NCBI GenBank assembly: GCA_023853785.1
Contig: JAJIRX010000302.1
Span: forward strand, 41,370 to 105,369
Length of the DNA stretch: 64,000 nt
Source: Psilocybe azurescens
Taxonomy: Eukaryota; Basidiomycota; Agaricomycetes; Agaricales; Agrocybaceae
Reading direction: 5' to 3'
The stretch's first letter is position 1. The number at the start of each line of letters is the position of its first letter. The position numbers and the translations under genes were made by a program. Below, in pieces: positions 51,040 to 61,312 of the stretch. Under the pieces are notes generated by a model. It saw nothing but the letters and a program-made list of their open reading frames with translations, made no database searches and was not told where the DNA came from.

Positions 51040-52342
51040 TCACATAGAAGAACGAGGGGTTCCCTATCTCGAGCTGTTAGGTTCCCCACAGATTCTACAC
51101 TGCTAAGCAATTCTTACAGCAGGGTCGGGCAACATTTATAATATCAACTGGATGGAAGCCCTTTGGATGAACCTCTTCCCAATCGTTACCAACGTCTGGA
51201 TAGCTGTTTACCTACAGAGCGGCTTAACGATAAAAACAAAGTCATATATAGAATCATCGATGGATAGTGGATTTTAGTCGGTGACATATATTATAATCAG
51301 ATAGACACAACGTAGAAAATAAGTATACCGAATTCTTAAAACGAATGGAATGGTCTTGACTTTCAGATACCATAAATTTTACGGAGCTCGGGAGCTCTCC
51401 AGGCAGGGCTTTGCCACTATAAGAGTGTTGCTTCTAAATTTTGTTTCTAACTGCGGCCCATCGGTGATGATCATGAATGGCTTCTGTTGCCCGCCTCTCG
51501 ACATGGAAATATATACAGTGGATGAGAGGCGTGCTGGAAAGACGCAGAATGATTGTTTGTCAGTTGGTCATCCTGATTGAAGCTCGTGAACGACGAGAAT
51601 GAGGATATACCATCATACGCAACATGGAAGGGGTAATCGAAAGATGGACATATATGTTCTATATGATTGTTTTACTTGTTGCACTGTAACGAAATAAATA
51701 TTGTCTTATTTCCCGAGGTCTGATCCGGAATCGTTCTGAGTGGCTGCGCTCTTGTGCCGAAGCTCTTCCGGCCAAATTATTTATTGACGAAGGGGGAATA
51801 CCTTGGTCGCTTCCTTCAACAGTTTCCACAATGTTACAGGGTCCGATGGGGTCTGGCATGATATTCTGGATGTTTGTACATTGTCTAACATCTAAAGAGT
51901 ACGGCATTTGTGGGAATATATGCTACAGTGTACTAGAGCAAGATAAAGGTTATCAGCGACGCCAAACGCAATAAGCTCCCTGGGAAATTGTGTGCGTGCA
52001 CTTATGCGTGCATTTGTGTGCTCTTGGTGGTGGTGCCCGTCGTAGGCATGCTGGGGCGGGAGCGGGGGCATGCTGGTGGTTCGGGGAGTGGAGCCAGTGT
52101 TGTGCGCGTGCTGGATCAGGCGATTGAATTTCCCTGGGACGGATGCCCATGGTGCGCAGGGTGCGACGGATGAATGGCGGCGGCGGCGATGCCCCGCTCA
52201 TCGGGAACAGCTGGGTGTAGCTCGGATGGAAGCCTCCCGGGCCTCCGTGTATAGTTTGCGCCAGGTGGTGTCCGCCATATGCATGCGGCGGGGGCGGGAT
52301 GCTAGTGCTGGGAGCAGTGACGGTGTTGTGCGGGTGCCGGAT
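51040..52342. other. NACHT unit tail and MADS-box C-terminal remnants
   Basis: Same arrangement as 46040-47385: unit tail, the unrecognised block shared with cassette 2 (51360-51900) and non-coding His/Pro-rich MADS-box remnants (51950-52342). No intact gene. Confidence 0.45.
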
Positions 52343-53670
52343 CTAGCGGTTGAACCGCCCTGGGCCCTGCAAGTGCGGGTGCTGGTGTTGGTCGGGGAGA
52401 TAGAGCTCTGGCCCAGGACCCCGTGTCCCTGGTCCCCCGCCCCCTTGCCCATGCATATCGCTCGCGGGGGATCCCCGCCTGTCGAGATTGAGATCATAGT
52501 CTATACCCTCCATCTCCATCGCCGTTCTTGTTCTTTTGTTGTGATTTGGATTTGAGGAAGAGGCGCGCGCGTGGGAGTCGCGGATGCTCGACACGCGGTT
52601 GTTTGAGACGGGGAGCATGGAAGAAAGGTTGCTAGAGTCGCGCATGGCTGAGGAGTGCATTGGTGGCGGCGGGAGGTGGTGCGGGTGCGATGGGTGAGAG
52701 GAGTGGCCGTTGCGGTGGTGTGAGGGCGGGACATAGTCGCTCTGTAATGAAATGAGTGATATGAGATACGTAGGAAGATTGAAGCAGAAGAAAAGAAAAG
52801 AAAAAGAACGCACATCGCCGTCAGCTTCGGGCAACGACAGCTTCGGGCCCGCCCCTCTTCTCCGCTTCGACGAGCGCACAGGTACCTCCTCGTCCTCGTC
52901 GTCCACCATATCGTCGTCACCATCCCCTTCAGCGTCGAACTTGGCCGCTGCACCACCTGAGAAGTCGGCCGGTCCTCGGAGGTCGCTGTCGCCTTGATGC
53001 TGTGTGATCGATAAGCATGAGCATGATGATCAGTATGGAGGAAAGTAGAAGACGTACTCGCAGCTGCCTCTGCACGATATCGCGAATGTCGCACGAACTG
53101 TACTCGTGCAGCTTGATTTCGTGGCCTGGTCGATCCTCTGCAGTGAAGATAAAAATAGAACGTAAGGATTCCATGCAACGAGAAACATCGCTGTGATGCT
53201 ACGAGTAAGGAGACACACCGAAGATGATGACTGCGACATCGACGGAGCACAGAGCGCCTAGCTCATATGCCTTCTTGAACAGCCCATTCTTGCGCTGCGA
53301 GGGGGGCGGAGGGAAGGGTGGAGAGGTGGATGGGTGAGAGGTGGGATCGTATGGGCGAAATGTTATAATAAGAATAGAGAATTGCCAAGACATCAGCACA
53401 AAAATAGTTCCAACATTTGAACGAACAATACGAATGCAGAGAGGCGTACCTTGAGGAATGTTACAGAGCGGTTTCGTTCATGCTGCAGAGAGAGACGTGG
53501 TGAGCATACGTAGTTGGCAAAGCAGAGTGAAAAACGGAGAGGAAAGTCCGAGTTGGCGGGCGAACAAACGATGGTTTCTTCGTCGCGTATTGTCGTCTCC
53601 GGGGTGGTATGTGAAGCAAAGCAAAGAGACTCACTGTTATGGGTTGTATCTCAATCTTTCTCCTGCCCAT
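52343..53670 (-). CDS. MADS-box transcription factor, MEF2/RLM1 type, copy 6 (short form)
   Basis: Complete 269-residue reading frame over six exons: 53635-53670, 53450-53482, 53219-53294, 53058-53137, 52814-52999, 52343-52741. All junctions are GT-AG and phases agree. MADS box (about residues 1-48): [48 protein letters not shown]. The extension [20 protein letters not shown] follows, then an acidic stretch [20 protein letters not shown] and a His/Pro/Ser-rich segment. It ends at [10 protein letters not shown] because CAG of copy 3 is TAG here. Copy 3 continues for several hundred residues with the acidic tail. The short form keeps DNA binding and dimerisation but would lack the likely activation region, so it could act as a competitor of copy 3 (inference). 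Confidence 0.8.
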
Positions 53671-55537
53671 GGTTGTGAGTGGGCTGTACTAGTCAGAGCA
53701 AGGAGCAGGCTCTGTTGGATCAGTCACAAACAACCGTATGTAAGCACACTAAAAATAAATTTCTATTCAATTGTTCAAGCTCCGACGGTGCCGCTATCGG
53801 CAACAAGACCCTCCACACTTCGTAACTTACAACTCGGGCGCCAAACCCAGGCCCGAGTCGGGCACATTATCTTCTCAACAAAGACGAATACCCCTTCAAC
53901 CTGCAACGCGAATGCTTGCAGCGACCTCTGGTTCGCTCGATATGTTCCAGGATGTGTGGGAGTTATACTGTAGGTCAAGGCCATTGGAGCTGAGTACCAG
54001 CTGCACAACGGCGGCATCACCCATCCCTGCAAATGACGGCACCACACACATTTATAAGCTGCAAGAACTTCGTGCCCAGCTATCTTATCACCCATCTTCG
54101 CCCATACCCTTATCCCCTTATCCGTACGTTTCAGCCAAGACTCGTTCGTTGAGCCGGCCAGCACCACACCAGTGGATTTACATTCTTTCTACCTACAGGG
54201 ACACGCTACTCAATGTACAACACAGGTTACTGGCACTGGAAGCCTGCCTCGACAATTTCACCGAACACTGAGGTGTGCTGCACGCTGCCCTTTCACAACA
54301 CCCTCCTCCCTCCCTCGTACTGTCACAACACACGCACCAGCAAAACTAGCGCAGCATTTCTTCTAGGCTGACTGCGATGAATACGAGCCTGTGGGAAGTT
54401 GTCGACCCACCTAAATCATCGTACGTCTAGTGTTCATGGTACAAGTCAGAAGTCCAGATGACCTCCTAGTCTCTTTTTCTGATTCACGCCATGAACGGAC
54501 ACCTTGACCTGATACTGCAAACGCGGAGGCGTTGAACGCTGGCTGCACACAGTGGTCAGTATCTTCCGGGGAATCAATGGGCCGCCGTACATGACATGAC
54601 TACGCGATGCTGATTCTGCTCGACCTTTCATCTCGGGGATTGTTCCGACGTGATACAGCATACAGCATCACAAACCACGCGTCCATCACCAGATTCCTTT
54701 CTCGCGTTACTGTACGCTACCATCTCTCAGGGCACGTTGCAGGATCCTAACAATGTGTGTGTGTTTTTCATTCCTCAGCGTTCTAGTGACCGTTTCCCCT
54801 GTCTTTTTTCACCCGAGCGGCCAGAAAGCAACCGGACACATTCAATATTGACAATCCTCGTACGTCTTCTTGTCTTGTTTAAACTAGTCGCTATCGTATT
54901 CAATGCTTCCACTATCTCTCCGGTTACCCCCTTCTCACCTCAATTTGTTCTGACAGAACGCTTCCCAGCTTCGACATCAACTGCGACTCTTTGATCGTAC
55001 ATAGCCAACATCACAGCCTCTCACGCTATATTGATTTTGAGTGCACTGGACACGGTGGACGGCGACTATGGCAGAAGTTGTTTCAAGAGCGATACTCAGC
55101 TGGCTATGTAGATTGACCGAGACGAGAATGAAGACCCCAGGACGGCAGGGAAGGACGAAAGGAGGGCCAAAATGGACACAAAGGTCACGCAAATCATGTT
55201 AGACACGTGTCCTGTATGATTGTCTTCTCTTGTGCCCAATATGATCTCCACCTCAGCATCACGTTATCTCTACCTAAATAGACTGTCGCTTCTATCCGGC
55301 TCAGCAACCTAATTAGCATGAAATGCACTAATCCCACACACTGTCAATAAAGTCTTGAATGTCAATGGTCCCCCTACCCTCCCCTACTTTGTCCCGTGTG
55401 TAGATATGATAATGTGTGCGAACAGATTTCACCACCCTGCTCAACCGAACTCATCCAACGTGACAGTTCTTCAATGGCCAACTTAATTATAGTACCATAT
55501 ATTGTCTTTGTAATGTCTAGCAATACAGATGAAGAAT
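53671..55537. other. Conserved MADS/NACHT spacer copy S3, cut off before a NACHT gene
   Basis: Matches S1 and S2 up to about 55245 (GTGCCCAATATGATCTC) and then changes to unrelated sequence. The NACHT promoter site and gene that follow in cassettes 1 and 2 are missing. 55246-55537 is 3' flank of the HNH-type gene. Confidence 0.5.
53749..53758. promoter_or_regulatory. MEF2/RLM1-type site upstream of MADS-box copy 6
   Basis: CTAAAAATAA, 79 nt upstream of the ATG at 53670, identical in place to copies 3 and 4. Confidence 0.4.
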
Positions 55538-56117
55538 TTAATGCACTCCTACCAACTCCAACGACTGAACTGAGTCCCTCAGTACTCCTTCCTCCATCAG
55601 TTTTTCCAGGTCTGTCCAGGATCGCACAGGAGGAACCTTGCCTTCATCGTCCTTGTATTTGTCCAAGAGCTCATCGAAGAATTTGCCTGCGGCACTCATG
55701 TGCAAAATTCCGGCTATGGCGGCATGAATTGCAAGATATCGCGGATTTGGCAGAAGGATGGCACGATTCCGCCTGAGAGAAGAGCTCGAGGGGGTGAAGT
55801 CGTTACTTTGGTCTGTGAAGGTGACAAGATTATCCTGAGGCAAGCGCAATATTCCTGTGTTTTCGAAAATCTTCACAGTGTATACATTGTCCATCTGGAT
55901 GTGTCGTCAGCTATATGAAGACAGTTAAAGGCTAAGAAACTGACCTCTGTTGACTTCAAGCACCAAGAAAACCTGTCATACGCCTCGTGTGCATTACTTT
56001 CAAGCATCATGCCATTCGACGGGTCGTCAAGGTGATTCTGCAAGTCCTCGAATGTCTCTTTCGAAAGGCGGGTATAATTTGCGAGTATGTCAAACGTCGT
56101 AATGGCGGACATGAACT
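55538..56117 (-). pseudogene. HNH-nuclease-type protein, 3' part only, truncated at a telomere-like tract
   Basis: Two exons on the minus strand give FMSAITTFDILANYTRLSKE, SNGMMLESNAHEAYDRFSWC, then after a short GTCAGT...CATCCAG intron (about 55898-55945) DNVYTVKIFENTGILRL, LPNPRYLAIHAAIAGILHMS and AAGKFFDELLDKYKDDEGKV, ending SLELVGVH. This is the C-terminal portion that accompanies an N-terminal HNH domain in a common agaricomycete family; I assign it from recall of that pattern. The HNH part itself is absent. Upstream of the FMSAITTF codons the sequence turns directly into CCCAAACCC-type repeats and retroelement DNA. The gene is cut at its 5' side and cannot encode a nuclease. Confidence 0.55.
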
Positions 56118-56148
56118 GGGTTGGGGGTTTGGGGTTTGGGGTGAGGGG
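56117..56148 (+). repeat. Telomere-like G-rich tract at the HNH junction
   Basis: GGGTTGGGGGTTTGGGGTTT and continuation: irregular TTTGGG/TTTGGGG units, G-rich strand pointing right. First of a series that separates the retroelement units (also 56908, 57656, 57755, 61330, 62051, 62818, 62921). Confidence 0.7.
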
Positions 56149-56907
56149 GCGCAATTTAATGCAAGCAGCTGTGTAGTTACACTGTAAGTGTTGGGGCGTA
56201 CAGGCTAAATGACTTTGGAGGGGGATCCAAAGTAGCCATTTCGTCTTTATAGACTCATCAGTAGCTATCGTACGTAAGGAATATTACTATATGCTCCTAA
56301 AATAAGCGCGTGTTTACTAAGCTAAGCGCCTATTCTTAGCGAATCGACTATCGATTTCTAATCCTTTTATTGTTACCTTTGTAATCTTTTCCATCCTAAA
56401 ACGGAATCGTCAGAGGTCTTACTGACTAACTACAATAGAGCTGATCACGCTCATTACAAATAACATCGTGGATGGATCAGTAATCGAGTCACTTTGATTA
56501 TGAATCGGTGGACTAGAGTTGCTCCGATCTAGTGTTCTGACTAAAACGTTAGTCATATCCGAGTAATAGCTTACCAACCAGGTCGAGAATAGACCATAGA
56601 CTTCTGCAATAATAGCAGTCTATTCATATCGCTAACGCTATCCAGTAATCCGAAGAGAACCGGGCCCGGGCCGACCTACTTTGTACAAGGCCGAGTTACT
56701 GGGTTCGAACCTACTAAGCCGGGCGGTGCTTCGTGTTCGGCAACGCTTACTAACCGTAGTGTTGGGCGTTACTTACTAAACCTGCGGTGCTTCGCTGGTA
56801 AGATCCGTTGGCTCGATCGAGACGTTTCGACAATTCGACCGTCGATGCGAATAGCGGTATCCTTCCCTAATGAGGTAATTGTTAGTATTACCTGTTTGGG
56901 TAAGTTC
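56149..56907 (-). repeat. LTR-like unit A of a Penelope-like element
   Basis: About 760 bp, about the same as 62067-62817 (A') and a diverged relative of units B and B'. Sense strand is minus. It contains a hammerhead ribozyme near its 3' end and several hairpins kept in unit B by compensating changes. Bounded on both sides by TTTGGG tracts. Confidence 0.7.
56197..56274 (-). ncRNA. Hammerhead ribozyme 1 (type I)
   Basis: On the minus strand the core CUGAUGA (56255-56261) is followed by GUC-UAUAAA-GAC (stem II) and GAAA (56239-56242). Stem III is formed by AUG/CAU plus an ACUUUGGA/UCCAAAGU hairpin. Stem I pairs GCUA (56262-56265) with UAGC (56204-56207) and CGUAC with GUACG. Predicted cut between 56208 and 56207, after CAUU. 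Confidence 0.8.
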
Positions 56908-56935
56908 GGTTTGGGTTTGGGTTTGGGGGAGAGGT
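56908..56935 (+). repeat. Telomere-like G-rich tract between units A and B
   Basis: GGTTTGGGTTTGGGTTTGGG and a few more G-rich bases, same orientation as the tract at 56117. Confidence 0.7.
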
Positions 56936-57655
56936 GGTGCTAAAAGCGAAATCTGCAGGTTACACTATGAGTGTAGGGGCGATATGTGCTAAATGACTTT
57001 GGAGGGTTATCCAAAGTAGCCATTTCGTCTTTATAGACTCATCAGTAGCTATCGTATGTAAGGAATATTACTAAATGCTCTTAAAATAGGCGCGCGTTTA
57101 CTAAGCTAAGCGCCTATTCTTAGCGAATCGACTATTGATTACTCATCCTTTTATTGTTATCTTTGTAATCTTTCTCGCAAATGCGAGAACGTCAAGGGTC
57201 TTGCTGACTGATTACAATAGAGTCGATCGACTCATTACCAATAACATCGTGGGGTGGATTAGTGATCAATTCATCTTGATTATGAATTGACGAGACCGGA
57301 TTGCTCCAATCGGTCAATCTGACTAAAAGATTAGTCATGTCAGTGTAATAGCTTACCAATCGTGTCGAGAATAGACACTAGACTTTATAATTGTCTATTC
57401 CTGTACTTATGCTATCCGGATAAATCCGGGGCCAAGGTACCGGTCAACGATCCGGACTACTGGGTTCGAACCTACTAATCCGGGCGATGCATCGTGTTGG
57501 GCTGCTTACTAACCTAGGTGTTGGGCAGCTTACTAAGCCAGCGGTGCTTCGTTTTCGAACGATCCGTTCGTGGGGAAAGTGCCGGTCCCGAGATACATAT
57601 CGTACATCCTTCCCTAATAAGGCAATTGTTAGAATTACCTATTTGGGTAAGTTCG
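56936..57655 (-). repeat. LTR-like unit B (3' unit of the full element)
   Basis: About 720 bp, nearly identical to 61343-62050 (B'), differing mainly by single-base indels. Follows the RT gene in the sense direction, so it is the 3' terminal unit of the element at 57776-61329. Carries hammerhead ribozyme 2. Confidence 0.75.
56980..57054 (-). ncRNA. Hammerhead ribozyme 2 (type I)
   Basis: Same core as ribozyme 1 (CUGAUGA, GUC-UAUAAA-GAC, GAAA). Stem I pairs GCUA with UAGC and CGAUA with UAUCG around a three-base ACA bulge. Stem III as in ribozyme 1 with loop UAACCC. Predicted cut between 56992 and 56991. Confidence 0.85.
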
Positions 57656-57775
57656 GTTTGGGGTTGATTGGGTTTGGGTTTGGGTTTGGCTATTACGAAT
57701 CAAGATGTGCTTGTGAGTTGATGTAGGTCACTCTATAGCATGAAAATTACATACGGTTTGGGGTTTGGGGTAGCG
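57656..57775 (+). repeat. Telomere-like tracts flanking a 66-nt spacer at the element 3' end
   Basis: A TTTGGG tract (57656-57690), a spacer starting GCTATTACGAATCAAG, then GGTTTGGGGTTTGGGG (57757-57772). The same tract-spacer-tract order follows the second RT at 62818-62938, so it is part of the element. Confidence 0.7.
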
Positions 57776-57803
57776 CATCGCGACAAAGTCGCTAGTAATT
57801 TTC

Positions 57804-59917
57804 TCATCGGTTATTCGCTTTTGAGCTTCTGCCGAATTCTGGATGTTCCCGATCTGGAGATCGTGAACGTCGGTGTAGTATAATATCTTCACCATCGCTT
57901 TCAATGGGTATCTGTTCAGTAGCTTTGTCTGAGTCAGATTGATATTCTTCAACGACGTCTTGAATCGTGAGAACGACACCACCTTCTTCGGCAATGTTTT
58001 CATCCAGTTTACGAAAGACTGTTTTCTTCCATACATTTGCAAGGTCGAATAGATTTGTGTTGCGTTTTCGGGACACTATCCAACGACTTCCGAGTAGTCC
58101 TATCTTCCTCAAGTCCGAACGTACACTTCGTCTCCGTCAAGTTGAAGCCAGCGCAAACAGCTCCGGTCTGACATCACTGAGGTCGTGTTCGTCCTCGTCA
58201 CTTGGTTTGATAAAGGGTCTGGATGCGGAGGCACTAAAGTCTCCTTTCTCAGCGTGGTCGTACCACTCTGACCAGTACTCGGTAACAGCTTTTCCAAGTT
58301 CGGCAGCTGAGAACCAATTCCATACGTCGTCAAATCTGGTTTTAAGTACAAGAACACCTTCGCCGTGCTCTCACGACTCGCCGGTGCAAATCGTTTTTCC
58401 CAACGTTCTTGTATGTTTTTCTTACACCAGCTTATGACTAGTTTTTCGGGATAGCCAGCGCGTTAAATAGAGAGCGTTAAGGTCTCTAATTGCCTCTATG
58501 TAGATATCCTTTGAACTACATAACACGGCTAACCGGGATAACTCACCGATGTAGACGCCTCTTTTGACGTCCAACGGATGATGTGATACCCATGGAACTC
58601 GTTCTCGATTGTTTCCAGACTTGACATACGGCTTCCATTGAAGTTTTCCAGACTTCTTGAAGAGGAAGCTGTCGAGAAATTGACATCCAGTCTCTGAAAC
58701 AGCCCATTCAATCACACATTCATCAAAACAAATTGTCTTTTCCGACAAAGTCGAGGGCTGCTTCGCGCTGATTCTGCGTAAACTATGCCTAGGCAATCGT
58801 CGATGTACCTTCCGTAGAAGGCCACGTCGGGATGGTCTAATATCTTTGAACGTTTTTCGAAATGGTATCCGTAAAGGTTGGCAAGGTCGGGAGAGTCCGC
58901 GACCCCCATTGCGAGTCCACTTAATTGTTCAAAGTATTTATCACCATGTTGTGTGATTAATTGCGTATTGCCAATCTCGATGGCACTTTTAAAGATGTTT
59001 AACTTAATCTTATTATTCTCTAACGAATTAGGATTAAGGTGTGACAATGCATCGTCCGCATCCGAATTGCTTAAAAGCCACTCCTCGTACATTGAACAAA
59101 TGATTTCTATGCACGATTTAAGCGGTATATTCGGGTAATAGGCGACAACATCTCCTGTGACGGTAAAACTTTCGTCTGGAGTCTATACGCAATTGGCTTA
59201 GCCTCGTGAAGAGGTCCTTCGTACCGTGAATGATAGAAGGAGCCGCTTTTACAAGCGGTTTAAGCTCTTTGATATGAACTTAGCAGCCGGATTAAATACG
59301 ACCGAATGACACGGTATTATGGGCCTAAATCCAGTAGGCTTCTTGTGGATTTTAGGTATGCCATGAAATTGTGGGTAATCAAACGTAGATCCATCCTCCG
59401 GTATTTTGGATCGGAAGTAATCTGGTAAGTTAAGTTCGTTAAGCATTAAATGGTCTTCTGCCATAGTGGCGAGTTGACGCATTTGTTTTGCTTTTGTTTT
59501 CATTATTCGAAGTGCATCTACGAATTCCAACTTTGCGTAGTTGCGTTCATCTTCGAGTAATTTCAACTCGTTTCGTTTAAGCCAGTCGCGTTCTGACACC
59601 GCTAGGCCAAGGTTCTTATCAGTCATCGTAATAACATAGTTGTTATCCAATAAGAATCGGAGGATCTTGTCGCGTTTAGGAGAGAACGCTTGCTTACGCA
59701 TCTCCTTAAGCGTCTCGTCAGGGATACTTGCGATCGTCTTAGTGACGTACCGACGTCCCATCACAAGGCCAAGTTCCATCCATTCGCGGTAACATAGGTG
59801 GTGCTGTTTTTTCTTAGACGCCACACTATAATCTGGGTCAAACGGCTTATTAAGTCCCTCTTTAAACAAAAAAATAGATACGCCATCTAATTCTTCGCTG
59901 AAAGTCTTTCCATGCAC
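57804..59917 (-). pseudogene. Penelope-like reverse transcriptase, frameshifted
   Basis: Blocks in order: MTDKNLGLAVSERDWLKRNE, FHGIPKIHKKPTGFRPIIPC followed by HSVVFNPAAKFISK, GDVVAYYPNIPLKS (motif A), GLAMGVADSPDLANLYGYHF (motif B) and FYGRYIDDCLGIVYAE (motif C, YIDD with both aspartates). Then CQFLDSFLFKKSGKLQWKPY, VKSGNNRERVPWVSHHPLDV and a C-terminal part ending HPEFGRSSKANNR. These motifs are those of Penelope-like RTs. The frame breaks near 59268, 59165 and 58750, and again downstream, so this copy is inactive as read. The breaks are single-base and could include assembly errors. No endonuclease motif found. Confidence 0.8.
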
Positions 59918-60115
59918 TCATGATCAGATCTTTAGAGGGGGACAAAAAGCATATATTTCAATCCGAGAGATAAATCATTTGCTATTTCTACGGGAACTGA
60001 TACTCCGTCGCTACAATGTACACTATTACGAAACTGGCCTGCCAATATAAACGATAGCGGGGTATGTAAGTGTACGAAGGTGACTGCGTGGTCCCAGGAG
60101 TAAGTCAGTATTTCG

Positions 60116-61312
60116 TCAGGTATAGTAGAAGGATAAGCGGGACGTACGGAGGGTGTGTTCGGACGTAAGACCGCTAAGCTCTTGCCTTTCCTTTTCCTTT
60201 GTGATCGACCTTGACGGGAGCCTTCCCTTTCCCTTTCTTCTTGTTGTCGACTTTCGAATTGGCCTTGGTGGCCGGCTTGGGTTTGTTCGACTGTTTCGGA
60301 AGAATTCGGTTTGGAACCGGATTGCTTGGGAGGAGGGGCCTTGGACGAATTCTGGCCAGACAATGTCTGGATAATTACGGTAGTAATTAGTATCAAGAAT
60401 TGCAGGTGAAGGGTAACTAATACTTGCCTTCTTGCCTGCCGGTACAAGGTTCAGCTTCTTGAGACGTGCATTCAGGCCCTTATCGATAAGGGACTGAATC
60501 GATGGACCTGGTTTGGTCGCATCGGCCATCTCGACGTCAGCTTGCGCTGCAGTATCCTTTTTCTTCTCAATCTTCTTGGCGAGAGCGCGGTGGCGCATCT
60601 CTACAAGAGTATTGATCTGATTGCAGAAAAGGGGCAGTGCGATGCTGAGTGCATCACGCTCTGCCACTTTCTGCGGGGATACTTCCCACCGACCTATCTT
60701 CTGATGACCCGTAGCATCCTTGACGATGACGGGCATAAGGTAGCCTGAACGCCGGTCGTTCCAGGTGTCTGAAACGACTTTAGCGTGGGCTTCGTAGACG
60801 GTGTCGGTGTTACACTTGTCCTCCCAAAACTTGAGCTCGTCTTTCTTGGCCAATCTGGCCGTTTCGTTGATCGAAGACTGGAAAGTCTCCGTCAGCGGAA
60901 GCGAAAGCTTGCCGTGCCGTAGCGACACCAGCTGAGCCTGAGTCCGAAAATTCCTTTGTGAATTGGAATTCCGGCGCCTTGACGAAGGCGGTTGGGAATA
61001 GACTTTGCAGCAAGGGATTTTTCAAGGCGTTCAAGAGAAGCCTTGACCGTTGCCCTCTTATCGCACCACGATGCGAAGGAGTAGCGGTTCCCTAAGCGCA
61101 ATCCTGAAATCGAAATAAACGCAGTCTAAGACGTTATCGATGGAGCGACACTCAGCTATTTTCTTCTGGAGGACGATGACGAGCTCTTGTCGGCGCCGTT
61201 CTTGTCGTCGTCGAGTTGTCCGCTGACGGTGTTGGAGACAACGGCCTGGGCGAGTGCATCCAGGTGGGGGACATGGCACGGCGAAAGCAGTAGAATTGGA
61301 TGAGAAGGACAT
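60116..61312 (-). CDS. Penelope-like element ORF1 product
   Basis: Read on the minus strand from MSFSSNSTAFAVPCPPPG at 61312, through RLEKSLAAKSIPNRLRQG (near 61000; a frame change or intron precedes it) into a 270-codon open frame at 60928-60116. The main part contains LPLTETFQSSINETARLAKK, a charged helical stretch, RHRALAKKIEKKKDTAAQAD (possible coiled coil) and a very basic end RRKGKGRLPSRSITKEKERQ. It lies upstream of the RT in the same orientation. A nucleic-acid-binding role for the RNP is inferred from charge only; I recognise no enzyme motif. Confidence 0.5.

Noticed and set aside
56640..56720. tRNA gene suggested by GGTTCGAACC in the terminal units
   Set aside because: Only a T-arm-like block is visible; I could not fold an acceptor stem, D arm or anticodon arm around it.
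57656..57690. True chromosome end (functional telomere) inside the window
   Set aside because: The tracts are only 15-40 bp, irregular, and flanked on both sides by retroelement sequence, so they are internal junctions.
58878..59138. Plus-strand open frame within the reverse transcriptase region
   Set aside because: Lies antisense to clear RT motifs B and C; a shadow frame.
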